IMG/VR virus record: IMGVR_UViG_3300036831_000044
Coordinates: 1 to 23,029 of that record
Direction: 5' to 3' (one strand)
Length of the DNA stretch: 23,029 nucleotides
DNA from: a virus
Made by a program: the position numbers and the translations under genes. Every line of letters starts with the position of its first letter. Positions within the stretch are counted from its first letter, which is position 1. Below, piece after piece: positions 1 to 6,046 of the stretch. The notes beneath the pieces were generated by a model. It did not search any database. It was not told the origin of the DNA and saw nothing but the letters and a program-made list of their open reading frames with translations.

Positions 1-1
1 C

Positions 2-496
2 CCTGATGGAACTGTTTTCTATGTTGGTAAAGGTATGGGAGATCGTATCAATGCGCATGAGGCTGAGGCCAGATACGGGTGTGGGTGCGAGAAATGTTCT
101 GTCATACTCCAAATATGGAATAGGGATGAACAGGTTCAGAAACAGATCGTTATGGAGGGATTAACTGAGAGTGATGCATTTAGGTGTGAGCGTGACCTAA
201 TTTTAAAACACGTGGGTCCGATGCTTACCAATGTGATGCTAAATCCTAATAAAAAGATGCCTGACAAAATTATTCTGAATGAAGAGATGTCCCTTCCTGA
301 AATAATTGTGGATGGCGTTTCTTATGTGGGTGTAAAGTTTTTGCCTCAAGCCTTTTCTATTAGGAAACAACGGTTGGATTTGTATCTTGCCTATTGCCAT
401 ATTGTTAGTCATCGTTTTGCTTATCGGAGAGGCGTCTATATACAAAGTTGTGATGTAGAGCGTATCAAGGAGTTTGTACGGCAGAATAAAAGCTAA
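2..496 (+). CDS. GIY-YIG family nuclease, 5'-truncated by window edge
   Basis: The reading frame is open from the first complete codon of the window, so the true start lies to the left; the ATG at 35 is internal. The first visible residues contain FYVGKG followed by R and H about 5 and 9 residues on. This matches the second half of the GIY-YIG core (YVGKG...R...H) of LEM-3-like and phage GIY-YIG nucleases. A glutamate in CERDLI near residue 63 of the visible part fits the metal-binding Glu of the family. The C-terminal 80 residues, with SYVGVKF and a basic stretch, may be a DNA-binding tail but I do not recognise it. Family members cut DNA and in phages are often homing or host-attack endonucleases. 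The GIY motif itself is not in the window, so activity cannot be judged. Family call fairly sure; role inferred. Confidence 0.7.
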   Translation, partial: PDGTVFYVGKGMGDRINAHEAEARYGCGCEKCSVILQIWNRDEQVQKQIVMEGLTESDAFRCERDLILKHVGPMLTNVMLNPNKKMPDKIILNEEMSLPEIIVDGVSYVGVKFLPQAFSIRKQRLDLYLAYCHIVSHRFAYRRGVYIQSCDVERIKEFVRQNKS

Positions 497-732
497 AATA
501 TGCCAGAAAACACGGGGTTTTAACAAAAAAGTGCCCATTTCCACGGCTTTTTACCCTGCTGGCACTGAAAATCATCGCTCATTGCTTCGTCTGCTGGCTC
601 ATCATCCTGAAAGCTCATGTATAAAACGAGTGTGAGTATGGATGAGATTAGTTGTAGTGTAACGAGCAAGCGGTGATAGGGCGAAAAGTGCGAAAAAATA
701 CGGGAAAACACTTTTGTGAGAGGAGAAATTGA

Positions 733-1005
733 TTGAGCGATTACGATTACAAGTTCTGGTGGGCGTTCATTGAGCGGACGTATGTGAGTCCAGTTCGCTA
801 TATGCCATTGGACGAGATACGAGCGTATCTTCGGGAACAACATGATGCACTTGGTGAACGTGGCGAGTATGAATACTCTGTTGCTGGTAGAAAGCAGATC
901 CCACAGGCATACGAAGCGTCCGTAAGAGCGGAGCTTGACCGAAAAGAGGCTGTACGTCGTCTTGGTATTAAGTATGAGGATCTACGTATCAGAGACGACA
1001 TTTAG
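733..1005 (+). CDS. Small protein of unknown function (90 aa)
   Basis: The start is TTG at 733, preceded by AGAGGAGA at 719-726, a good ribosome binding site; there is no better upstream start. The protein begins MSDYDYKFWW, is rich in charged and aromatic residues, and has no membrane segment, signal peptide or cysteine motif. The C-terminal half (RAELDRKEAVRRLGIKYEDL) looks helical and charged. It is 22 nt ahead of the next small gene, which has the same style of ribosome binding site, so the two are probably co-transcribed. I do not recognise the family and infer only a small soluble cytosolic protein. Confidence 0.65.
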   Translation: MSDYDYKFWWAFIERTYVSPVRYMPLDEIRAYLREQHDALGERGEYEYSVAGRKQIPQAYEASVRAELDRKEAVRRLGIKYEDLRIRDDI

Positions 1006-1026
1006 TTAATTGTAAGAGGAGAAGAG

Positions 1027-1290
1027 ATGGGATTAGCGAGAAACTATGGGGTCCATGTAGACCTTGAAACATTTGAGGAGATCGAACGGGCGCATGTCTT
1101 AGCGGTATCGAACGGGCGCAAATATGAGGTTGTGAATGTGTCCCTGGATGGCAACAAAAGTGGTAGAAGTAAAACTAGGCTTTACTTCTATGCTCAAGGT
1201 TCTGAGGTTGACGAGATATTGAAGTGGATACAAACAGGTGAGGGAGAACAACCCAGCAAAGACTTACAGGGGCCACTAAGCAAACACTAA
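1027..1290 (+). CDS. Small protein of unknown function (87 aa)
   Basis: The ATG start at 1027 follows AAGAGGAGAAGAG, a strong ribosome binding site. The protein is soluble, with an alternating pattern in the middle (YEVVNVSL, TRLYFYAQ) suggesting a small beta-rich fold, then a short helix (EVDEILKWIQ) and a polar tail. A 10-residue stretch rich in Gly, Lys, Ser and Arg between the strands is probably a loop. There is no catalytic motif, cysteine pair or membrane segment. It is followed by the structured intergenic stretch at 1294-1389, so it may be the last gene of its small transcription unit. Function unknown. Confidence 0.65.
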   Translation: MGLARNYGVHVDLETFEEIERAHVLAVSNGRKYEVVNVSLDGNKSGRSKTRLYFYAQGSEVDEILKWIQTGEGEQPSKDLQGPLSKH

Positions 1291-1293
1291 TCT

Positions 1294-1335
1294 GTCGCTC
1301 CTCTGCTAGCCTCGTCCGCTAGTTGAGGAGCTGAC
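1294..1335 (+). other. Strong imperfect hairpin, intergenic
   Basis: CTCCTC (1298-1303) pairs with GAGGAG (1325-1330). Inside it CTAGC (1306-1310) pairs with GCTAG (1318-1322), leaving a 7-nt loop CTCGTCC, one T-T mismatch and one G-T pair. GTC (1294-1296) and GAC (1333-1335) extend the outer stem around a bulged T. No T-run follows, so it is not a standard terminator. It lies just after the gene ending at 1290 and may be a structured RNA element, mRNA end or protein-binding site. Confidence 0.5.
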
Positions 1336-1358
1336 CTACGCGATTGACACACCCAAAC

Positions 1359-1389
1359 GCTAGGCTGCTGAAACTATAGCATGCCTAGC
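1359..1389 (+). other. Second long hairpin, intergenic
   Basis: GCTAGGCTGCT (1359-1369) pairs with AGCA (1378-1381) plus GCCTAGC (1383-1389), with one bulged T at 1382 and an 8-nt loop GAAACTAT. That is an 11-bp stem. It stands 23 nt after the first hairpin and 57 nt before the likely start of the next gene. A TTGACA at 1344-1349 precedes it but no -10 box at proper spacing follows, so I do not call a promoter. Confidence 0.5.
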
Positions 1390-1446
1390 TTTCAACGGCA
1401 ATGAGAGTTAGGCATTTTTGTGCCAACTTTCGGAAAGATGGAAGAA

Positions 1447-2187
1447 ATGGCAAGTTACCCATTTCATGGAGAGGATACCGGATTCGCTGATGTAGAACGG
1501 CGTCCAGCCAACTCGAACATGATACGAAGTAGTAAATATGTTCGCACGAATACCCAGCAAGTCCCCAATCTTACGAGGTCCAGCCAGATTACCGGGCGTT
1601 CAACGCAATCTCGCCCGAAAGTTACCATAGATGTCGAGGAGGAATACGAGGTGATAGGACAAGATTATTACGCCCGTCGCTATCCTCGTCCTTCCACAAA
1701 AGATGATCCTGAGATTTCTCCGCTGAAAAAGACGCGTAGTGTTACCCGCCGCCATTTTGGGAGATGGCTGCTTGGGGGAGCTGTTTCTTTGTTCGTTGGG
1801 TTCGAGGTCGTATCGTGGGCGTCTGATCGTGTTGCTGACATGGTACAGCGTATCGACCAGGGAGGCCAGCCTAGTAAGACGGTGTACGCAGTAGTGGGGC
1901 ATGGCGATAGTGATAGACATAAGACCGTGTTGCATTTGTATGTCGATGCGGACGCACGTCGAATGATCTTCATCGAGTTGCCTGGTGGCGATGCCGCAAA
2001 GTTTCATGTGTTCTTGTCTCGCACGTTTAGCGGGGTCGATATGGATAGGCTCCATCTGGATATCTCATTGCAGCAAGTTGATGGCGGGAAATATCAGGTG
2101 TTGCTGAGTGCGACGGAGCGTGGTTCTTCTCGGCAATATGCTGATGTGCTGGTAGATCGTGGTGGTTACTTTGGTCCTGTAAAGTAG
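1447..2187 (+). CDS. Single-span membrane protein of unknown function
   Basis: The start is uncertain. GTG 1420 and ATG 1438 are also in frame, but ATG 1447 has GGAAAG (1431-1436) and GGAAG (1440-1444) upstream and gives 246 residues. The first ~100 residues are polar, Arg/Ser/Thr-rich and probably disordered. Around residues 98-125 there is TRRHFGRWLLGG followed by a hydrophobic run (AVSLFVGFEVV), one clear membrane segment with strongly basic N-flank, so the N-terminus should be cytoplasmic. The TRRHF..LL pattern resembles a twin-arginine motif but is far from the N-terminus. The last ~110 residues (VVGHGDSDRHKTVLHLYVD onward) look like an alpha/beta or beta domain outside the membrane. It ends 25 nt before the start of the polytopic membrane protein gene, probably in the same operon. 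Family not recognised. Confidence 0.7.
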   Translation: MASYPFHGEDTGFADVERRPANSNMIRSSKYVRTNTQQVPNLTRSSQITGRSTQSRPKVTIDVEEEYEVIGQDYYARRYPRPSTKDDPEISPLKKTRSVTRRHFGRWLLGGAVSLFVGFEVVSWASDRVADMVQRIDQGGQPSKTVYAVVGHGDSDRHKTVLHLYVDADARRMIFIELPGGDAAKFHVFLSRTFSGVDMDRLHLDISLQQVDGGKYQVLLSATERGSSRQYADVLVDRGGYFGPVK

Positions 2188-2212
2188 TAAGTGTAAATTG
2201 GAGGGCGATCTT

Positions 2213-3742
2213 ATGACTCAAGTAGCGCAAAATGCACAGGGGAGCGCGGCGGTAGTTTTTTGGAATGAGATGATGAAGAGGCATCCTAAACTTCATGGTT
2301 GGTTGGCTATTGCGGGAGCCGTTTTAGGGTTTTTTCTCAATGGTCATTTCTTGGTTGCCGCTGGCCGCTGGGTCATTCAGGTGAGCGGATATGTGGCAGA
2401 AACTGCGCTCCTGTTTGCGGTTCTCTGGATTAGCGGCACAAGTATTGCCCCCAGCCTGATTGAAATTGTCATGAGCAAAGAGATCATGGCCCATCTGGTA
2501 ATGGTCGCCTTGATTACGTTGGCCCTTATTCCGGAGATCATTCTTGCCAATGCCATCATTAATGCGGTTAAGCATTGGATAACTGTCGGACATGATCGGC
2601 GGCATGTGATGTCTTGGGTTTGGGCGTTCTTGTTCACAATTCCTACTCTCATGTTTTTGGCTCTGACGGCGTATACGTTGAACTCCCTTGGGTCAAATGG
2701 GGGCAATTTTGTACAGGCAAGTACGGACTCGCTCAACTTCCGAATGGATGCAGGATGGATCTATGGATTACTCGAAGTGGTCTATGCTGGAGTACGAAAA
2801 TTGGCCCCACATTTAGCGGTTTTTCCCCAGCAAAAACAGACACAAATACCACCTTCACCTGTCGATTATGAACGGATTATAGCGTCCATTTTGCCTGTCA
2901 TATCAGTCCAAATTACGGCGCAAATGACCGCCATATCTGCATCTCAAATCCAATCATTTGAGTCCCAAATTGCCGCATTAACTGCGTCATTTCAAGCAGC
3001 CAAATCAATGGCAAATGAGCCCGATATGAGTGAGGATATCAATGCTGATATGCAGGTGCAAATGGAGCCCATATCATCCCCCATATCGAACGCAAATGGG
3101 CCATTAACAAGAGCCGATTTGGGGATGATAGAAGGTGTTATGTATGACAAACTTATGGCGGACAAATCAGCGCTAAATGAGTTGCATATGCAATCCCAAA
3201 TGATGCCCATATCCGACTTCGTTATTAGCCTCCAGGGCCGTTTTAGCGCATACGCTAATTATATTAACGAGGGGCGAGTTCTGCGTGTTATGGAGGCCAT
3301 AAATGCCGCATATCTAGTGGCAAATGAGTCCCCAAATGAGCCCGATATGTCCGCCCAAATGAGCCCGATATCCGACGTAAATGATGCCCAAATAGAGATA
3401 GATATGGAGGATGATATGCCTGCAAATATCACTGATATATCGACCGCAAAACCTTCCCAAATGACACGCAAATTGGCGGATATATCAGCCCCAAATGCCT
3501 CGAATATGGGCGCGTCAAATGACGGAAATATGGGCGCTAAAAAAGGGCCATATGCAATTACAAAAGAGGCTGCATCCGAACTCTTAAAATGTCCCATATC
3601 CGAAATTGAGAGAGGGATTTCTGCGGGGCAAATCACCGAATTTGCGAAAGATAAAAGCAAAGTTTTGCGGTCCAGTTTACAGGGATTTGTGCCACAGAAA
3701 CGGGTCCGCAAAACAGGCAAAATGGCGGTAGTGAATAGTTAG
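2213..3742 (+). CDS. Four-span membrane protein with repeat-encoded linker and C-terminal helix-turn-helix
   Basis: ATG 2213 is chosen because GGAGG lies at 2200-2204; TTG 2198 would put the ribosome binding site inside the gene. The 509-residue product has likely membrane segments at about 30-50, 60-80, 94-117 and 133-155. Next comes a low-complexity linker (about 225-447) dominated by Met, Ile, Ser, Pro, Asp and Asn, with motifs such as NEPDMS and QMEPIS. The last ~60 residues contain ITKEAASELLKCPISEIERG and then SAGQI...VLRSSLQGF. This matches the layout of excisionase/MerR-type helix-turn-helix domains: 'T..EAA..L......I.R.I..G.I......' and a final strand and helix. A membrane-tethered DNA-binding protein is therefore inferred. 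Its linker DNA carries the phased A/T array described separately. Membrane topology is fairly sure, the HTH moderately sure, the role unknown. Confidence 0.75.
   Translation: MTQVAQNAQGSAAVVFWNEMMKRHPKLHGWLAIAGAVLGFFLNGHFLVAAGRWVIQVSGYVAETALLFAVLWISGTSIAPSLIEIVMSKEIMAHLVMVALITLALIPEIILANAIINAVKHWITVGHDRRHVMSWVWAFLFTIPTLMFLALTAYTLNSLGSNGGNFVQASTDSLNFRMDAGWIYGLLEVVYAGVRKLAPHLAVFPQQKQTQIPPSPVDYERIIASILPVISVQITAQMTAISASQIQSFESQIAALTASFQAAKSMANEPDMSEDINADMQVQMEPISSPISNANGPLTRADLGMIEGVMYDKLMADKSALNELHMQSQMMPISDFVISLQGRFSAYANYINEGRVLRVMEAINAAYLVANESPNEPDMSAQMSPISDVNDAQIEIDMEDDMPANITDISTAKPSQMTRKLADISAPNASNMGASNDGNMGAKKGPYAITKEAASELLKCPISEIERGISAGQITEFAKDKSKVLRSSLQGFVPQKRVRKTGKMAVVNS
2888..3553. repeat. 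Phased A/T-tetramer array, period about 11.4 bp, inside a coding region
   Basis: Tetramers AAAT, ATAT or ATTT/ATTA, set between GC-rich stretches, recur at nearly constant spacing. First block starts: 2888, 2900, 2910, 2922, 2933, 2946, 2956, 2967, 2977, 2989, 3002, 3013, 3024, 3036, 3048, 3060, 3071, 3083, 3094, 3103, 3117, then weaker TTAT-like words, then 3164, 3175, 3186, 3198, 3209. After a disturbed stretch (about 3226-3298): 3301, 3310, 3322, 3334, 3345, 3357, 3368, 3379, 3390, 3402, 3414, 3424, 3435, 3448, 3459, 3470, 3482, 3493, 3504, 3517, 3528, 3550. Most steps are 10-13 bp. The words fall in all three codon positions. Flanks are often CCC or GC before and G or C after; CCCAAAT alone occurs seven times. 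Confidence 0.8.
3331..3371 (+). repeat. 18-bp tandem direct repeat with 23-bp period, read in two frames
   Basis: The same 18 bases, CCCAAATGAGCCCGATAT, occur at 3331-3348 and 3354-3371. The offset of 23 bp is not a multiple of 3, so the copies are translated in different registers (PNEPDM and QMSPIS). A looser version without the leading CCC is at 3012-3027. This is about two units of the 11.4-bp array and shows duplication at the DNA level. Confidence 0.75.
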
Positions 3743-3766
3743 AAAGTGATGGATCACATGTAAGAA

Positions 3767-4168
3767 TTGAAACAAGAAACCACAACGAGAGAACTCTCTA
3801 TTCCTCGTGTGCGAATAGTCCTTGTTGGTTATGGAATCTGTATTCTCTTAGCGGTCATGGGTGTCATTTTAGGGGCGATTAATTTTGCAGCAGGCCCTGT
3901 TCATTATCCTGGTTTTGTTCTGGTTCTCTGGTTATTGGCAAACATCTTTTTGTTTGCCGTTGTGGTAGTTCATATGATTTATTACTTGGTTGAACTGGGG
4001 AGATGTGATAACATCGGGCCTGCTATATTGATTGGCATGTTGCTTTGTGTGCCTCTGGTTCTTGTTGGTATTGCCTCGTTGGTTGTAAGACACTATGGGT
4101 GGTTCTCTATTGGTTCATTGGCAGCTTTGGTTCTCTGTATCGTAATTAATGTGTTTGTATTCTTATAG
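3767..4168 (+). CDS. Small four-span membrane protein
   Basis: The frame is closed by a TAA at 3761-3763, and TTG 3767 is the first possible start; the only nearby ATG falls inside the first membrane segment. The ribosome binding site is weak, so translation may depend on the upstream gene ending 24 nt before. The 133-residue product has an N-terminal polar stretch of about 15 residues and hydrophobic segments at roughly 17-42, 48-72, 83-107 and 114-133, with little loop sequence. There is no cysteine, histidine cluster or transporter signature. It is longer than most holins and lies far from any lysin gene, so I do not call it one. It may act with the large membrane protein before it. Confidence 0.6.
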   Translation: MKQETTTRELSIPRVRIVLVGYGICILLAVMGVILGAINFAAGPVHYPGFVLVLWLLANIFLFAVVVVHMIYYLVELGRCDNIGPAILIGMLLCVPLVLVGIASLVVRHYGWFSIGSLAALVLCIVINVFVFL

Positions 4169-4192
4169 TCGCCGATCACAAGGAGAACAATT

Positions 4193-4525
4193 ATGATGAA
4201 TCAGGAATCCGAACGAAAGAAGTTTCTCCAGCTTTTTTTGAGCGATGTGCAATATGAGATGGTGCATCCAACTATCGTCAAAGTGTCATTTGCTGGCGAT
4301 ATCGATCATAAGAAGTTATGGATGTTCGAGAAAATGATGCGCGAATTTTACGGCGCATATGCAACTGGCCCCATCTCGACGTTTCTTCGTCCCGGTTTTA
4401 TGAGTTTTGGTTTCAAGGATCAGGAAGCGCTCAATTTTGCCCGCGAAGAATTGGGCTTGCCTGATGAGTTGCAACCAGGTTCGCCTATCTTCATTGGGCC
4501 ATATTCCGAAAAAGAAGGAGAATAA
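4193..4525 (+). CDS. Unknown soluble protein (110 aa)
   Basis: ATG 4193 (or the adjacent ATG 4196) follows CAAGGAGA at 4178-4185, a strong ribosome binding site. The product is acidic, soluble and mixed alpha/beta in appearance: helix (RKKFLQLFLSDVQYEM), strand (TIVKVSFAGD), helix (KKLWMFEKMMREFYGAY), then a Gly/Pro-rich turn and a further helix. No catalytic motif or cysteine is visible. It sits in the early operon between a membrane protein and a 12-codon mini-gene. Function unknown. Confidence 0.65.
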   Translation: MMNQESERKKFLQLFLSDVQYEMVHPTIVKVSFAGDIDHKKLWMFEKMMREFYGAYATGPISTFLRPGFMSFGFKDQEALNFAREELGLPDELQPGSPIFIGPYSEKEGE

Positions 4526-4527
4526 TC

Positions 4528-4566
4528 ATGAACATCGTAATCATTGATTATGAGGAGGGAGAGTGA
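4528..4566 (+). CDS. Possible 12-residue leader peptide or coupling mini-gene
   Basis: ATG 4528 is preceded by GAAGGAGAATAATC, an ideal ribosome binding site at good spacing. The frame reads MNIVIIDYEEGE and stops at TGA 4564-4566, which overlaps the GTG start (4563-4565) of the next gene as GTGA. Its last codons (gag gag gga gag) double as the Shine-Dalgarno of that gene. It could act through translational coupling rather than as a protein. It is too short to test by composition. Confidence 0.35.
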   Translation: MNIVIIDYEEGE

Positions 4567-4904
4567 AAAAAGAGTTTCTCGAAGCATTGATCACTTTTCT
4601 CTCTCAAGATCCATTGCCAGATTCTAACGTATGGCAAGAGACGCGAAAGTTTCTCATTGAAGAACTGATCAAGATGAGGCGTGAACCGTATCAATCAACA
4701 ATCCATTATAAGCTCCAGCGATACGACAGCATCAACGGGGCTACCATAAGCGTTTCTCTGGGCAGACACAGCACGAATATAAAGGCGGTCAGGGCGACGA
4801 TCCGGAAAGAGTTGAAGAATTACACGTTGAAAGAGTTGAGATTGTATCATGGCGCACATCGTATACATGATATTAAAGCGTTTTTAGAAGATGAGGTAAT
4901 GTAG
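4563..4904 (+). CDS. Unknown soluble basic protein (113 aa)
   Basis: The GTG start at 4563 follows GAGGAGGGAGA, a very strong ribosome binding site, and overlaps the stop of the 12-codon mini-gene. The product begins MKKEFLEALITFL and is mostly helical in appearance, with a strand-like middle (NGATISVSLGRH) and a basic segment (KAVRATIRKELKNYTLKELRLY) that could contact nucleic acid. No recognised domain and no membrane segment. It is followed after 1 nt by the next gene, so it belongs to the same operon. Confidence 0.65.
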   Translation: MKKEFLEALITFLSQDPLPDSNVWQETRKFLIEELIKMRREPYQSTIHYKLQRYDSINGATISVSLGRHSTNIKAVRATIRKELKNYTLKELRLYHGAHRIHDIKAFLEDEVM

Positions 4905-4905
4905 C

Positions 4906-5373
4906 GTGATAGAGACATTGGTTGTTGTGCATCTCTCAAGTATCGATAGTTACGTACAATTTTATGGATTCTATCCAGCCCAATTGTTCATCAATGATTT
5001 GCGTTTTGCAATTATAACGCATGCTGGCCCGGTTGTCGTGATGGATCAAGATTGGACCGAGATCTCAGACGAGGCCCAACAGTTGAGAGAGATGGTTTTG
5101 GACCTCAAGAAGTTTCACCATAATTTTGCGGTATTCCATCATGACGAATTATGCGATGTGAGTCCCTGGCAAGATGGTATGAAGGCTCTTGCTAAGGTGT
5201 TGAGAGGCTTGGGCACGCAGAGAGTCCGTATTGCCGGTCTGTGGGCTTCTCAGGATGGTTCTAGTGGGTGTGTCCACGAAGTACAGCGGCAATTGAGATC
5301 GCGAAATATACCGTGTTATGTGGATGCGAAATTGTGCGCATTTGAGGAGAATGATGTGAGAGTGAGGAGATAA
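4906..5373 (+). CDS. Unknown alpha/beta protein, distant hydrolase-like appearance
   Basis: The GTG start at 4906 has GATGAGGT (4890-4897) upstream. The 155-residue product has an alternating strand and helix pattern: ETLVVVHL, PVVVMDQDW, NFAVFHHDE, RVRIAGLWASQDGSSGCV, IPCYVDAKLCAFEE. The segment with Gly, then SGCV before a long helix, then a strand ending near Asp, recalls the C-terminal part of isochorismatase-like cysteine hydrolases, where a CV dipeptide sits at the same place after a strand. The usual N-terminal catalytic Asp and the Lys are not convincingly placed, so this is a weak resemblance and not a functional call. It overlaps the next gene by one base (TAATG). Confidence 0.6.
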   Translation: MIETLVVVHLSSIDSYVQFYGFYPAQLFINDLRFAIITHAGPVVVMDQDWTEISDEAQQLREMVLDLKKFHHNFAVFHHDELCDVSPWQDGMKALAKVLRGLGTQRVRIAGLWASQDGSSGCVHEVQRQLRSRNIPCYVDAKLCAFEENDVRVRR

Positions 5374-5777
5374 TGTCAAGAGAAAGACATGGGAGATATG
5401 ATAGTAATCGCAATCTTCCAGACAATACGATGAAGCCGGTTGGCTCTGGCATCAATGTTTGGCTAAATGAGCAGGTGCTGTCTCTACTTGGAGAAGAAGA
5501 GGGTCGCTCCCTTATCGCTCAATCGGCTAAATATGCCCCGAAACGGTATGAATGGCTGGCAAGTCAATTGATTGAGCGCGATCATGCCGAGGTTGTAGAA
5601 GAGTGGCACCGTAAGAAGAAAGAAGATGCCGCGCAAAGTCGCATTGCAGATAAGCGGAGGCAACTTTCACAATGGCAGGCGAGGCTAGCAGAAACGAACA
5701 TTGAGTCACAGAAGATCTGGTACATGAAGTGTATCGCAAAATGTGAGAAGTATCTGAAAGAGAGAGAATCCGAATAA
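5373..5777 (+). CDS. Unknown helical, coiled-coil-like protein (134 aa)
   Basis: ATG 5373 overlaps the preceding stop and has GAGGAGATA directly upstream. After a polar N-terminus of about 25 residues the rest is strongly helical and charged. The C-terminal half (EVVEEWHRKKKEDAAQSRIADKRRQLSQWQARLAE...) has coiled-coil character, and two cysteines lie near the C-terminus (MKCIAKCEKYL). It is the last gene before a rho-independent terminator that starts 15 nt beyond its stop, so it closes the early operon. Function unknown; a regulator or scaffold-type interaction protein is only a guess. Confidence 0.65.
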   Translation: MSRERHGRYDSNRNLPDNTMKPVGSGINVWLNEQVLSLLGEEEGRSLIAQSAKYAPKRYEWLASQLIERDHAEVVEEWHRKKKEDAAQSRIADKRRQLSQWQARLAETNIESQKIWYMKCIAKCEKYLKERESE

Positions 5778-5791
5778 AGAGAAGATGGCAC

Positions 5792-5820
5792 AAAAAAGCA
5801 GGCTCATCACCTGCTTTTTT
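5792..5820 (+). terminator. Rho-independent terminator, possibly bidirectional
   Basis: AGCAGG (5797-5802) pairs with CCTGCT (5810-5815) around a 7-nt loop. The stem is flanked by AAAAAA (5792-5797) and TTTTTT (5815-5820), so it can work on both strands. It ends the 1447-5777 operon and separates it from the packaging block. Confidence 0.85.
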
Positions 5821-5882
5821 GTTGTGTAGCACATCCAGAGGCGTTCTCCATCCTTCTCAACTCAAGGAAGAGCGATGGCAGT

Positions 5883-5936
5883 CTACCGCGTTCCTCTTCT
5901 CCGACTAGGCTAGCCTCGGCGTCTTAATGGCGGTAG
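5883..5936. other. Structured intergenic segment upstream of the late promoter
   Basis: CTACCGC (5883-5889) is perfectly complementary to GCGGTAG (5930-5936). The enclosed 40 nt contain smaller pairings, CCGA (5901-5904) with TCGG (5916-5919) and the self-complementary GGCTAGCC (5908-5915). The ten bases GCTAGCCTCG at 5909-5918 recur at 1305-1314 within the intergenic hairpin there. No gene is evident between 5822 and 6046. Confidence 0.4.
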
Positions 5937-5980
5937 GTTGCTAAACGATGTGATGTGCCACGCTGTGCAGTATAGCACAC

Positions 5981-6009
5981 TTGAAACTCTATACTATTTA
6001 TGCTATCAT
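5981..6009 (+). promoter_or_regulatory. Sigma70-type promoter for the packaging block
   Basis: TTGAAA (5981-5986, five of six to TTGACA) and TATCAT (6004-6009, five of six to TATAAT) are separated by exactly 17 bp. Transcription would begin near 6015-6017. A small inverted repeat, TGTGC (5964-5968) and GCACA (5975-5979), lies just upstream of the -35 box. The promoter follows a terminator and faces the small genes and the terminase. Confidence 0.65.
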
Positions 6010-6020
6010 CACTAGTGATA
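6004..6020. promoter_or_regulatory. Palindromic operator over the -10 box and start point
   Basis: ATCACTAGTGAT (6008-6019) is a perfect 12-bp palindrome that overlaps the -10 box and the predicted transcription start. Its wider form is TATCA...TGATA (6004-6020). The position is where a repressor would block RNA polymerase. The half-site GTGATA recurs in the inverted repeat at 6074-6104. Confidence 0.5.
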
Positions 6021-6046
6021 CGCAATATCTTTATGGATGATGAACA

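Noticed and set aside
530-566. Inverted repeat AGTGCC/GGCACT between the first two genes as a terminator or operator.
   Set aside because: Six base pairs with a 25-nt loop and no T-run after it; could arise by chance. The gap 497-732 otherwise shows no gene or clear promoter.
239-843. Minus-strand open frames of about 100 residues near the left edge and elsewhere.
   Set aside because: They lie opposite well-supported + strand genes or lack ribosome binding sites and protein-like composition.
1344-1380. TTGACA at 1344-1349 with TATAGC at 1375-1380 as a promoter for the 1447 gene.
   Set aside because: Spacing is 25 bp and the region is taken up by a long hairpin.
4906-5373. Firm isochorismatase/cysteine hydrolase call.
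   Set aside because: Only the GCV-helix region resembles the family; the remaining catalytic residues are not placed convincingly.
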